Of a stretch of DNA of 64,000 bases, positions 27,306 through 35,696 are shown piece after piece. The stretch comes from Edaphobacter paludis (GTDB taxonomy: Bacteria; Acidobacteriota; Terriglobia; Terriglobales; Acidobacteriaceae). Position 1 is the first letter of the stretch. The number at the start of each line of letters is the position of its first letter. A program made the position numbers and the translations under genes. The notes under the pieces were generated by a model. It did no database searches and was not told the DNA's origin. It saw only the letters and a list, made by a program, of their open reading frames with translations. The stretch lies in the NCBI RefSeq assembly GCF_039993895.1, contig NZ_CP121194.1:1922001-1986000 (forward strand), written 5' to 3'.

Positions 27306-28715
27306 CTATAGCGTCCCAATTGTGGGAGGCTTCATTGCTTGACAATTGGTGGGAAATATCATCTGGATGCAGGTGCCGCCCTCCAGCCGGTTCGTCGCTC
27401 GCAGGGTTCCCCCATGAAGTCTGACGGCACGTTCTGTTATCGCCAGACCGACGCCAAAGCCGCCAGTAGAAGAACTGCGTGCCTGATCAACGCGGTAGAA
27501 GGGCCGGAAGATGTGTTCCAGTTCGGCGTCCAGTATGCCAGGGCCGCAGTCGTCCACTTCAATCTTTGCAAACCGCTTCGCCTCCACAGACATCTCGGTG
27601 ATCCGGATCGTAACCACGGTATTCGGGTATGTGTAACGAAGTGCATTGCGAATTACATTTTCAATTGCGCGGTACAGCAGCTCCCAATCGCCGCGGATCG
27701 TGCAATCACTATCCTGCGCCAGAACGACGGTGCAGGGACGCCGTTGCGCTTCGTATTCGGCATCCGGCAGGATCTGCTCGCAGATTTCATTGAGGGAGAT
27801 TGGTTTGAACCCTGTGGTGTTCTCCCGTGCCTCCATCGAGGATAGGGTGAGCAACTGACCGACGAGTTGGTTGAGTCTTTCAGCTTCTCGTTCGATGCGC
27901 GATAAGTGCTTGCCGAGTTCAGGTGCCGCATCCTCATGTGCCAACTCGAGGGCGACACTTAATCTTGCGAGCGGCGAGCGAAGCTCATGAGAGACGTCGC
28001 GTAATAGAAGTTTTTGAGCACCGACCAGGGACTCGAGCCTTTCTGCCATGTGGTTGAAGTCGTGGACGAGACCCTGGAACTCATCCGAGTTTGGCCTTAA
28101 TGGGCCTGAAGGTGCTTCTTCGACGCGCGCGCTGAGATTTCCCCCAGCGAGTTCACGCGCCGCCTTCCGTAAACGTACGAGGGGACGGCTGAATAGAAGC
28201 ACCAAGACAAAAGTTGTCAGGCCACCCACGGCGATCGCAACGGGCAGTTGCGGGAACGCGAAATGCATAAGATTCCACCCGTGCCGCTGTGGTCGACTCG
28301 AGGGAGGCTGAAACCAGACATACTCGTAGTGCGTGCCGTTGGTGGACACAACCGGAACAAGCCAGACATAACCACTCGCTACCATCCTTCCGTCGACCCT
28401 ATCAGGGAAACGTGGAACTAAATCCCTTAGCGAAAGTGCGTTCGAAGTGCGACAGACGGTGTGCCCACTCTGATCGAGGAGCGCCGAACCGGAGGGTTCG
28501 TGGCGCGTGGCGTTAGCTGCAAAGCTACTGCAACCGCCAGCTTCATAGGCTCGAAGAGCAACAGCGCCATCGTGTTGAAGATTACTGTCGAGTGCATCGG
28601 AAAGAATATTTGGACCTGGAAAACGTTGCCGGACGATCAACGTCGTTGAGATGACGAAGATTAAGCTTTGAGCGAGCCAGAAGATTGCAAAGATCTTGAA
28701 GAATAATCCGCGCAT
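27306..28715 (-). CDS. CpxA-like sensor histidine kinase
   Basis: A 469-residue membrane kinase. It has TM1 at residues about 7-27, a periplasmic loop of about 130 residues, and TM2 (VAIAVGGLTTFVLVLLFS). A HAMP domain follows with LVRLRKAARELAGGNLSARV. The HisKA motif is RDVSHELRSPLARL, with the phospho-His near residue 243. The HATPase domain has NVIRNALRYT, VDDCGPGI and GGFGVGLAI. It phosphorylates the adjacent response regulator. GGAG at 7 bases marks the start. The gap to the regulator gene is 3 bases. Confidence 0.93.
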   Translation of the reverse strand: MRGLFFKIFAIFWLAQSLIFVISTTLIVRQRFPGPNILSDALDSNLQHDGAVALRAYEAGGCSSFAANATRHEPSGSALLDQSGHTVCRTSNALSLRDLVPRFPDRVDGRMVASGYVWLVPVVSTNGTHYEYVWFQPPSSRPQRHGWNLMHFAFPQLPVAIAVGGLTTFVLVLLFSRPLVRLRKAARELAGGNLSARVEEAPSGPLRPNSDEFQGLVHDFNHMAERLESLVGAQKLLLRDVSHELRSPLARLSVALELAHEDAAPELGKHLSRIEREAERLNQLVGQLLTLSSMEARENTTGFKPISLNEICEQILPDAEYEAQRRPCTVVLAQDSDCTIRGDWELLYRAIENVIRNALRYTYPNTVVTIRITEMSVEAKRFAKIEVDDCGPGILDAELEHIFRPFYRVDQARSSSTGGFGVGLAITERAVRLHGGTLRATNRLEGGTCIQMIFPTNCQAMKPPTIGTL

Positions 28716-28718
28716 ACG

Positions 28719-29429
28719 TCAGCTCCGCCCGCTTGCGGGAGTTCGGCGCAAGACGAGTTGATAACCTGTCCCTCGCACTGTCTTCACGCGATCATCACTA
28801 CGGCCATCCCCAGCCAGTTTCTTACGAAGGCGGCTTACGTGCATATCCAGGCTCCGATCAAATGGGTTGAATTTGCGACCGAGCACCTCTTCTGCCAGGC
28901 CTTCGCGCTCCACTACCTTGCCGGGTGATCGCATCAGAACTTCTAACAGTGTGAATTCAACATCAGTCAGATCGATCTGTGCACCGTTCTGCCTTACAGT
29001 CCGTGCTGCGGGGTCAAGCACCAGGTCCTCGACGACAACAGCCGAGGACTTATCTCCCACAACCGGGACCAAACTTCGGCGTCGAATCGCACGAATACGT
29101 GCGAGAAGTTCACGTGCGTTGAAGGGCTTGGCAAGGTAGTCATCCGCTCCCATCTCAAGTCCGACGATGCGATCAACATCTTCTCCGCGCGCTGTCAGAA
29201 GGAGAACGCTTCCGGTCGAAAAACTTCGGATCTGTTTGAGGACCTCGAAACCGTCTAAACCGGGCAGCATTACGTCCAGGAGAATCATGGACCATTGACG
29301 GCCCTTAGCGACTTCGAGCCCGGCGTCCCCTCGATGGACCGCACGAACGCGCAGATCGTAGCGGCCGAGGTACTCCGTCAACATGTCGCACAACTCGACG
29401 TCATCATCGATCAGAAGAATATCTTCCAT
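28719..29429 (-). CDS. CpxR-like OmpR-family response regulator
   Basis: A 236-residue two-domain regulator. The receiver has acidic pocket IDDDVE, phospho-Asp in LLDVMLPG (near residue 52), Thr in LLTARGE and Lys in LAKPFNARELLAR. The C-terminal winged helix reads LTDVEFTLLEVLMRSPGKVV, then FDRSLDMHVSRLRKKL and VRGTGYQL. It is the partner of the kinase downstream and diverges from a TonB receptor gene; four evenly spaced pentamers in the gap are its probable binding site. Confidence 0.94.
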   Translation of the reverse strand: MEDILLIDDDVELCDMLTEYLGRYDLRVRAVHRGDAGLEVAKGRQWSMILLDVMLPGLDGFEVLKQIRSFSTGSVLLLTARGEDVDRIVGLEMGADDYLAKPFNARELLARIRAIRRRSLVPVVGDKSSAVVVEDLVLDPAARTVRQNGAQIDLTDVEFTLLEVLMRSPGKVVEREGLAEEVLGRKFNPFDRSLDMHVSRLRKKLAGDGRSDDRVKTVRGTGYQLVLRRTPASGRS

Positions 29430-29512
29430 TGCCTCACAAACTTTCTCCCTTAGGGTACCCCTCTCAGCCCTCAGTGTTGAGACTCTTCATGTAACAAATG
29501 GTCAAGAGCTTC

Positions 29513-29547
29513 GTTACAAACCGTTACAGAGCGTTACTCAACGTAAC
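29513..29547. promoter_or_regulatory. Four pentamer boxes at 10-bp period, probable response-regulator site
   Basis: GTTAC at 29513, 29523 and 29533, and GTAAC at 29543, each separated by exactly 5 bases. OmpR/CpxR-type regulators bind direct pentamer repeats spaced by one helical turn (the CpxR consensus is GTAAA-N5-GTAAA). A further GTAAC lies at 29491. The array sits between the regulator gene and the receptor gene, 57 bases before the receptor ATG. Confidence 0.75.
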
Positions 29548-29603
29548 CGCACGGGATCATGCGATGCGGTGTTCTTGAGATACGCCACGAAGAGGTAACG
29601 ATA

Positions 29604-32453
29604 ATGAAAAAAATTACTGCTTCTCAACTAATTCCATACCTGTTTTTGATTGTGTGTCTCCCCATCCCCGCGTTCGCACAAGTGGCTACAGGGACCATCA
29701 GAGGAACGGTCAGCGACCCATCCGGAGCGCTCGTGCCTCAGGCCGAGGTCACACTCGCGAACTCCAGCGGGTTTTCGCGCAAGATCAAAAGCGGTGCAGC
29801 CGGAACATTCGAGATGATGCGCCTGGTTCCCGGACGCTACTCCTTGAGTGTCAACGCAAAGGGTTTCACGCCAGCGACGGTGAATGACGTCGATGTGTTC
29901 GGCGGGAAGGTAACGAGCCAAAACCTGAAGCTGGAGATCTCCGTCGAGTCGGAGGTCCAGGTCACCGCTGAGAGTTCCACTGTGAGCACCAGTCCAGACG
30001 ACAATGCAAGCGCGCTGGTCATCAAAGGCAAAGATCTGGACGCACTGTCAGACGACCCGGACGATCTTCAAAATGAATTGTCCGCTCTTGCTGGCCCGAC
30101 TGCCGGACCAAGCGGCGGTCAGATCTATATCGACGGATTCACGGGTGGACAGCTTCCTCCAAAGAGTTCCATCCGCGAGATCCGCATCAACCGCAATCCG
30201 TTTTCCGCTCAGTATGACAAACTCGGCTACGGCCGAATCGAAATTCTGACAAAGCCGGGGACCGATAAATTCCATGGGTCGTTTATGGTGAACGGGAACG
30301 ATAAAGCGTTCAATTCGCTCAACCCATTCGTCACCAAAGAGCCCTCTTATTACTCGTCCTTTCTAACCGGAAATGCGAGCGGTGCCTTAAGCAAAAGCGC
30401 ATCCTGGTTTACCAGTGTCTTCCGCCGCGACAACCAATCGAACTCAATCATCAACGCCGACATCCTTGGTACCGACGGGACGACACAGAACTTCACGCTG
30501 GCGGTTCCCAACCCCCAGTCACGAATCGACATAAGTCCTCGCCTTGATTTCCAACTCGGCGCAAACAATACACTCAGCGTGCGCTACATGTTCGATCGTC
30601 AGAAAGAAAACAACAGCGGTGTCACTGGATTTGCACTGCAGAGCCAGGCTTACAACGTCCTCAACTACGAGAACACGGTGCAGATCAGCGACACCCAGAT
30701 CCTGAGCCCGAAGATTGTCAACGAGACACGCTTTCAATACACGGCGGACCGCGACAGCCAGATTGCATCCTCTACTGACCCGACGATCACGGTACAGGGC
30801 GCATTCACGGGGGGCGGAAGCAACTCGGGAACCGTCCGAGACAATCAGGATAGATTCGAGTTGCAGGATTACATCACATCAGCCGAAGGAAGACACGCGC
30901 TGAACTTCGGCGGCCGGTTGCGGCTTACTCACGAGATCAATTCTTCAACCTCCGGTTTCAATGGGAACTACATCTACCAGTCTCTGGCTGCCTATGCCGC
31001 GGGTAGACCATCGGAGTACAACGTGACCGTCGGCAGTTCCAAAGCGGGTGTCAATCTGTTCGACGCCGCGCTCTTTTTTCAGGACGATTGGACGGCGCGT
31101 CCGAACCTCACGGTGAGCTACGGCCTGCGCTATGAAGGCCAGAACCGAATCAGTGATCACTCCGATTGGGCTCCTCGCCTCTCGGTCGCATACGCACCTG
31201 GGGCGCGCAATGGCAAGAAGGCAAGCACAGTCTTCCGCGCTGGCTATGGCTGGTTTTTCGACCGATTCTCTCCGACGTACGTTCTGGATGCCATCCATCA
31301 AAACGGCATCAACCAGCGGCAGTACGTCGTGAAGAACCCCACCTTCACGGTGGGCGACGCCCCTTCAGCATCCGTGCTATCGAGCACCAACACGACTGCT
31401 CCAACGCTCTATACCGTCGCCCCAAATTTGAAGACCGCCGTCAATATGCAGGCGGCGGTTGGGGTCGATCATCAGTTCGGAAAGGCGGTGACACTCTCGG
31501 TAACATACCTTAACTCGCGCGGAGTACATCAATACCTAAGCGACAACACGAACGCGTACATCGCTTCAACCTACAACGCGACAACGGGAACGGGAGTCAG
31601 GCCCAACGGGATTAACGAGAACATCTATCAGTTCCAGTCGGGCGGTGTCTATAACCAGAATCAACTGATGCTCAATTACTCCATCAAAGCGAGGAAGGTA
31701 TCTCTCTTCGGCTTCTACGTGTTGAGCTCAGCGAAGGCAGACACCTCAGGCGCGACCTACTTTCCTTCCAATCAGACAAATCCGGGAAGTGACTACGGAC
31801 GAGCGACCTTCGATGTGCGGAATCGCTTTCTGCTCGGTGGCAATTACATCGCCCCGTTCGGAATCTCGGTCAGCCCCTTCCTTGTCGCAAACTCCGGCAG
31901 TCCATTCAATATCACGGTCGGCCAGGACCTCAACGGGGACAACCAATACAACGATCGCCCCTCCTATGCAACCGAAAGCAGCACCGACACGCTGCAGACT
32001 GTCTACGGAAATTTCGATCTTAATCCGGACGCGGGTGCAGCCCGGATTCCTTATAACGCCGGTGTCGGTCCGGCACAGTTCAGTATGAATCTGCGCGTGA
32101 GTAAGACCTTTGGCATCGGCCCGCGGGTCGAAGGCGGCGCTGGTGCCGGATCTTTTGGCGGCGGTCCAAGGGGGCCCGGCGGTCCTGGCGGAGGCGGTCC
32201 CGGCGGCGGCCTTGGGCCGGGAGGCTTGAGCGGCAACAACGGTCCGCCAAGGCTTGATCAGGCGCCTCCTCGCCGTTACTCGCTGACATTCTCTGCGATG
32301 AGTCGGAACGTGTTCAACCATGTAAGTCTGGCGGCGCCGGTAGGCGTGCTCGATTCGGCGCGCTTTGGCCAGTCCACTGCAATCTCCGGAGGTTTCTTCG
32401 GTTCGGCCGCTGCCAATCGCAGCATCGACCTTCAGGCCGCTTTTAACTTCTGA
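29604..32453 (+). CDS. Oar-like TonB-dependent receptor with carboxypeptidase-regulatory N-domain
   Basis: A 949-residue outer-membrane protein. The signal peptide is MKKITASQLIPYLFLIVCLP plus AFAQ. Next comes the CarboxypepD_reg domain (GTIRGTVSDPSGALVPQAEV), then a plug-like region (IYIDGFTGGQLPPKSSIREI, YDKLGYGRIEI, TKPGTDKFHGSF) and a long barrel ending in Phe. A Gly/Pro-rich insert (residues about 842-882) interrupts the last part of the barrel. ATG at 29604 has AGAGG at 8 bases; the longer frame from 29559 is not used. It is probably controlled by the divergent two-component system. Confidence 0.88.
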   Translation: MKKITASQLIPYLFLIVCLPIPAFAQVATGTIRGTVSDPSGALVPQAEVTLANSSGFSRKIKSGAAGTFEMMRLVPGRYSLSVNAKGFTPATVNDVDVFGGKVTSQNLKLEISVESEVQVTAESSTVSTSPDDNASALVIKGKDLDALSDDPDDLQNELSALAGPTAGPSGGQIYIDGFTGGQLPPKSSIREIRINRNPFSAQYDKLGYGRIEILTKPGTDKFHGSFMVNGNDKAFNSLNPFVTKEPSYYSSFLTGNASGALSKSASWFTSVFRRDNQSNSIINADILGTDGTTQNFTLAVPNPQSRIDISPRLDFQLGANNTLSVRYMFDRQKENNSGVTGFALQSQAYNVLNYENTVQISDTQILSPKIVNETRFQYTADRDSQIASSTDPTITVQGAFTGGGSNSGTVRDNQDRFELQDYITSAEGRHALNFGGRLRLTHEINSSTSGFNGNYIYQSLAAYAAGRPSEYNVTVGSSKAGVNLFDAALFFQDDWTARPNLTVSYGLRYEGQNRISDHSDWAPRLSVAYAPGARNGKKASTVFRAGYGWFFDRFSPTYVLDAIHQNGINQRQYVVKNPTFTVGDAPSASVLSSTNTTAPTLYTVAPNLKTAVNMQAAVGVDHQFGKAVTLSVTYLNSRGVHQYLSDNTNAYIASTYNATTGTGVRPNGINENIYQFQSGGVYNQNQLMLNYSIKARKVSLFGFYVLSSAKADTSGATYFPSNQTNPGSDYGRATFDVRNRFLLGGNYIAPFGISVSPFLVANSGSPFNITVGQDLNGDNQYNDRPSYATESSTDTLQTVYGNFDLNPDAGAARIPYNAGVGPAQFSMNLRVSKTFGIGPRVEGGAGAGSFGGGPRGPGGPGGGGPGGGLGPGGLSGNNGPPRLDQAPPRRYSLTFSAMSRNVFNHVSLAAPVGVLDSARFGQSTAISGGFFGSAAANRSIDLQAAFNF

Positions 32454-32654
32454 GATGCGCTGCCGCTCGTACCGGACTAAAATCCGACGATTTCAAAAGC
32501 CTGTCCCGGCGAGAGGGAACTGATCAAGAAAATAAATTCTCTGCTGGTGGATGGTCGGTGTGGAAGGACGAGGCCCCACTTTTCGGCGGTTGAGACTCTT
32601 CCTGCAACTGAGGTGTATGCTTGGCTGGCACAAAATCAGCATAAGAAAGATCAA

Positions 32655-32894
32655 ATGAACAATTTGGAAGTTTCTCTGCCTAGTGAGTTGGTGTCAGCCG
32701 AAGCAAAAATCCAGTGGATTTCGCCTACATGGATGAGGCCGTATCTTTGCTTAATTAGCAATCCTAGTCATTCTTTGCACGAAGTGATGACGGTGGAGCA
32801 GGTCCTCAACGGCCCCGATGGTGATCGTAAAGCAGTAGTGTCTGCTCAGGTATCCCTTGTCTGCCGGATGAAGTCGCTAGGGTTTCTTCGATAA
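32655..32894 (+). CDS. Small unrecognised ORF
   Basis: A 79-residue frame beginning MNNLEVSLPSELVSAEAKIQ, with an in-frame upstream extension to 32547. The ribosome site is weak (AAAGA). The opening has a faint likeness to a PilZ-type beta barrel, too weak to call. It may be a decayed gene. The following 225 bases up to 33119 hold nothing I can support. Confidence 0.3.
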   Translation: MNNLEVSLPSELVSAEAKIQWISPTWMRPYLCLISNPSHSLHEVMTVEQVLNGPDGDRKAVVSAQVSLVCRMKSLGFLR

Positions 32895-33119
32895 AGGTAT
32901 TAGGCAGGTGAGGCAGCAGACGGCTTCCTGTATTGGTACATGACGACTGACCCTGGTGAGACGGAAGAGGGGCTGCGGGCCTCCTGGCACGAGTACGCCA
33001 TGATCTCTAGGAGGCGCACGCAATCATAAAAGCCTCTCTGGTACCTACCTGCCTTTTTGCGGTTGGTCGTGGGCCCACGTATCATAGGAATCTTGAGCAG
33101 TCGATAAATAAGGCCTAAA

Positions 33120-33926
33120 GTGGCTTATAAGGACATGATGAAGGCCCTGCAACGAAACAATGTACATGTACTGGGAACAGGCGATCGAGTGCTCATGTTT
33201 GCTCACGGGTATGGCTGTGACCAAAGCATGTGGCGGCATGTGTACCCCTCCTTCCTGGACAAATTCAAGGTCATTCTCTTTGATTACGTCGGCTCCGGCT
33301 CTTCCGACGCATCCGCTTTTGATCGCACCCGGTACAGTACTTTGAACGGATACGCATCGGATGTACTCGAAATTCTCCATGAATTGGAAATTGAACGTGT
33401 CAATTTCGTTGGGCATTCGGTGAGTTCCATGATTGGAGCTCTTGCAGCCAACCGAGAACCGGATCGTTTCGACTCCCTGGTGATGATTGGGCCGTCGCCA
33501 AGTTATATCAACGATGGTGACTACATCGGTGGATTCGATAAAGAGGACATTGATGGTCTTCTATCTTCACTCGAAAGCAACCATATGGCGTGGTCAGCTA
33601 CGATGGCTTCCGTGATTATGGGAAACCCGGAGTCACCAGAATTAGCCGGGGAACTGGAAGCCAGTTTTTGCAGAATGGACCCGATTTTGGCACACCACTT
33701 TGCTCGGGTGACGTTTCTCTCGGACAACCGGGCGGACCTCCCGCAGATCAAAACACGTACGCTGATCTTGCAATGCGTAAAGGATATGATCGCGCCCGCC
33801 AGCGTGGGAGAATATGTACACCAATGCATCCCGGGAAGCCAATACGCGGTGATGGACGCGACAGGTCACTGTCCGCACATGAGCTCCCCGAAAGAGGTAA
33901 CCCGAGAGATTCTGGCGTTTCTTTAG
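33120..33926 (+). CDS. rsbQ: RsbQ-like alpha/beta hydrolase
   Basis: A 268-residue alpha/beta hydrolase of the RsbQ/D14/KAI2 group. The oxyanion segment is FAHGYGCDQSMWRHVYPSF. The nucleophile is Ser100 in GHSVSSM, the acid is Asp222 in CVKDMIAP, and the base is His250 in ATGHCPHM. In Bacillus, RsbQ partners the PAS-phosphatase RsbP and probably supplies it with a small-molecule signal. Here the next gene carries an RsbP-like PAS domain but a kinase output. GTG at 33120 has AAGG at 6 bases; ATG at 33138 is the alternative. Confidence 0.88.
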   Translation: MAYKDMMKALQRNNVHVLGTGDRVLMFAHGYGCDQSMWRHVYPSFLDKFKVILFDYVGSGSSDASAFDRTRYSTLNGYASDVLEILHELEIERVNFVGHSVSSMIGALAANREPDRFDSLVMIGPSPSYINDGDYIGGFDKEDIDGLLSSLESNHMAWSATMASVIMGNPESPELAGELEASFCRMDPILAHHFARVTFLSDNRADLPQIKTRTLILQCVKDMIAPASVGEYVHQCIPGSQYAVMDATGHCPHMSSPKEVTREILAFL

Positions 33927-33937
33927 AGGAGACAGAA

Positions 33938-35440
33938 ATAGAAGCTCCTTCCGAGGCGTTCTTCAGTCAACTTATTTGCGACACTCCTTCCAGTCAGTTG
34001 GTTATGAAGATGGATGGAACCCTGCTGTACGCAAATGAGCGTTTTCTATCCCTGACCCAACTCGCTCTCCCGGATCTGAAGAACCTTCGGTTCCAACAGC
34101 TGCTCACTCGCGGAGCAGCGATTTTTTATGAGACTCAGTTTGCCCCGAGTTTGATCCTTCGCGGGTACCTCGATGAAATCTCCTTCGAACTGATACGTGC
34201 TGACAAAAGCCGCGTTCCTGTTTTCGTGAATGCTATAGCTCGGCGTGACGCTTTCGGCTCTCAAATTGACATTGTGATGGCTGTGTTTGAAGCAAGCCAG
34301 CGCCGGGCGTATGAAGAGGAGTTGCTTCGTTCTCGAAAGAGCTCGGAACAAGTTGCCGAGGTCGTGCACCGTTCCTCCGACGCGATCATTACCCTGACGG
34401 ATAAAGGCGTGATTCGGAACTGGAATCGCGGCGCGGCTCAAATTTTCGGTTGGCAGCGAGATGAAGTTTTAGGGCAAGAACTGGCTTCACTGCTTCTCCG
34501 CGACAGCGGACAGATCGAGTTCGCGAGAGCTACTTCGATCCTTCATTCGGGCGCGGACCAAACGTTCGAGCTGGAAGGATTTCACAAAAGTGGACGTTCC
34601 ATCCAACTTTCTCTCAGTCTCACGGCACATATGGAGGCGCCTGGAGTTCTCGTTGCTTTTTCAGCGATCATTCGGGATATTACGGCTCGCAAGCTATCAG
34701 AGAAAGCTCTCATTCAAACCGAAAAATTAGCTTCGGTAGGCCGACTCGCAAGTTCGATCGCACATGAGATCAACAACCCGCTCGAAGCGATCACCAACCT
34801 TCTGTACATCCTTGCAGGAGAGGTCGAGGGCACCCAAGCTAGAGACCTGGTTCAGACTGCCCAGGAGGAATTGGCGCGAGTTTCTCATATTGCGGCTCAC
34901 ACACTTCAATTCCACCGGCAGAGCAGCAATCGCACCCCTCTTGATCTGCGTATTCTCTTTGAGTCCGTCTTGGGTTTGTACCGGGCTCGTATGATCAACA
35001 GCGGAATCACGGCTGAAATCGAAACAAGGAGAGCTTCCTCTCTATATTGTTACGAGGGCGAACTTCGGCAAATTATCGTAAATATTGTGGCGAATGCTTA
35101 CGATGCAATGAAGAAGGGAGGCAGACTCCTGCTTCGGGCTCGAGATGCTACTGATTGGCGAACTGGCACGAAGTGCGTTCGTCTCACAGTCGCAGATACA
35201 GGAATCGGAATTGAAAAGGAAATTCTGGCTCGAATATTTGAGCCTTTCTTCACGACGAAAGGCATTGGGGGTACGGGTCTTGGGCTTTGGATCACCCAAG
35301 GCCTGGTTGAAAATAACCGAGGTATTATTCAACTGCGCAGTACCACCTCATCAAGCAAATGCGGCACCGTTGTAGTCCTTCGATTTCTAATAGACCCACC
35401 GGCCGATCAATCTTCTGAGGCGAAATCTTTGGCTCGTTGA
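33938..35440 (+). CDS. PAS/PAS sensor histidine kinase coupled to rsbQ, probable ATA start
   Basis: A 500-residue soluble kinase. PAS1 (residues about 8-115) resembles the PAS of RsbQ partners (LVMKMDGTLLYANERFLSLT, then APSLILRGYLDEISFELIR and YEEELLRSRK). PAS2 (about 120-240) has SSDAIITLTDKGVIRNWNRG. HisKA is GRLASSIAHEINNPLEAITN. HATPase shows NIVANAYDAM, DTGIGIEK and GTGLGLWI. No ATG, GTG or TTG precedes PAS1 in frame near the rsbQ stop. GAGGAG at 33926-33931 is 6 bases before an ATA at 33938. The first canonical codons (TTG 33998, ATG 34004) would cut into PAS1. No receiver gene is adjacent. Confidence 0.82.
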   Translation: MEAPSEAFFSQLICDTPSSQLVMKMDGTLLYANERFLSLTQLALPDLKNLRFQQLLTRGAAIFYETQFAPSLILRGYLDEISFELIRADKSRVPVFVNAIARRDAFGSQIDIVMAVFEASQRRAYEEELLRSRKSSEQVAEVVHRSSDAIITLTDKGVIRNWNRGAAQIFGWQRDEVLGQELASLLLRDSGQIEFARATSILHSGADQTFELEGFHKSGRSIQLSLSLTAHMEAPGVLVAFSAIIRDITARKLSEKALIQTEKLASVGRLASSIAHEINNPLEAITNLLYILAGEVEGTQARDLVQTAQEELARVSHIAAHTLQFHRQSSNRTPLDLRILFESVLGLYRARMINSGITAEIETRRASSLYCYEGELRQIIVNIVANAYDAMKKGGRLLLRARDATDWRTGTKCVRLTVADTGIGIEKEILARIFEPFFTTKGIGGTGLGLWITQGLVENNRGIIQLRSTTSSSKCGTVVVLRFLIDPPADQSSEAKSLAR

Positions 35441-35666
35441 AGATCGGAGTTTTGACGACATCGGCTAGTTCCTTTTCAGGAAGACAGTTCCAATAGTCAA
35501 GGTTGCAGCAGAAGTTGGCGCGGCACGCGTCGATCCGTGTCCTTGCGTAATAGGCGTTCCACGTCGCGCCGTAGCCGCGCAAACCACCTCTACTGGCACG
35601 GGAGGCCAATCCTTGGCTCGATCGCCGCGCCAAAGTCCTCGCAAGCGTCTGCGGCATAATCGGCAT
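35325..35666 (-). CDS. Possible small Cys-containing protein
   Basis: A 113-residue frame with GGAG 8 bases before its ATG. The middle contains RIDACRANFCCNLDYWNCLP, a four-Cys cluster that looks like real protein. The 3' third overlaps the kinase gene on the opposite strand, which weighs against it. No family recognised. It may be a remnant. Confidence 0.3.
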   Translation of the reverse strand: MPIMPQTLARTLARRSSQGLASRASRGGLRGYGATWNAYYARTRIDACRANFCCNLDYWNCLPEKELADVVKTPIFNEPKISPQKIDRPVGLLEIEGLQRCRICLMRWYCAVE

Positions 35667-35696
35667 CCGCGCCGCTCCAAGCGCAGTCCTGAACCC

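Noticed and set aside
32900-33085. Short frames on both strands between the receptor and rsbQ
   Set aside because: No ribosome site, no recognisable product and stops close by in the better frame.
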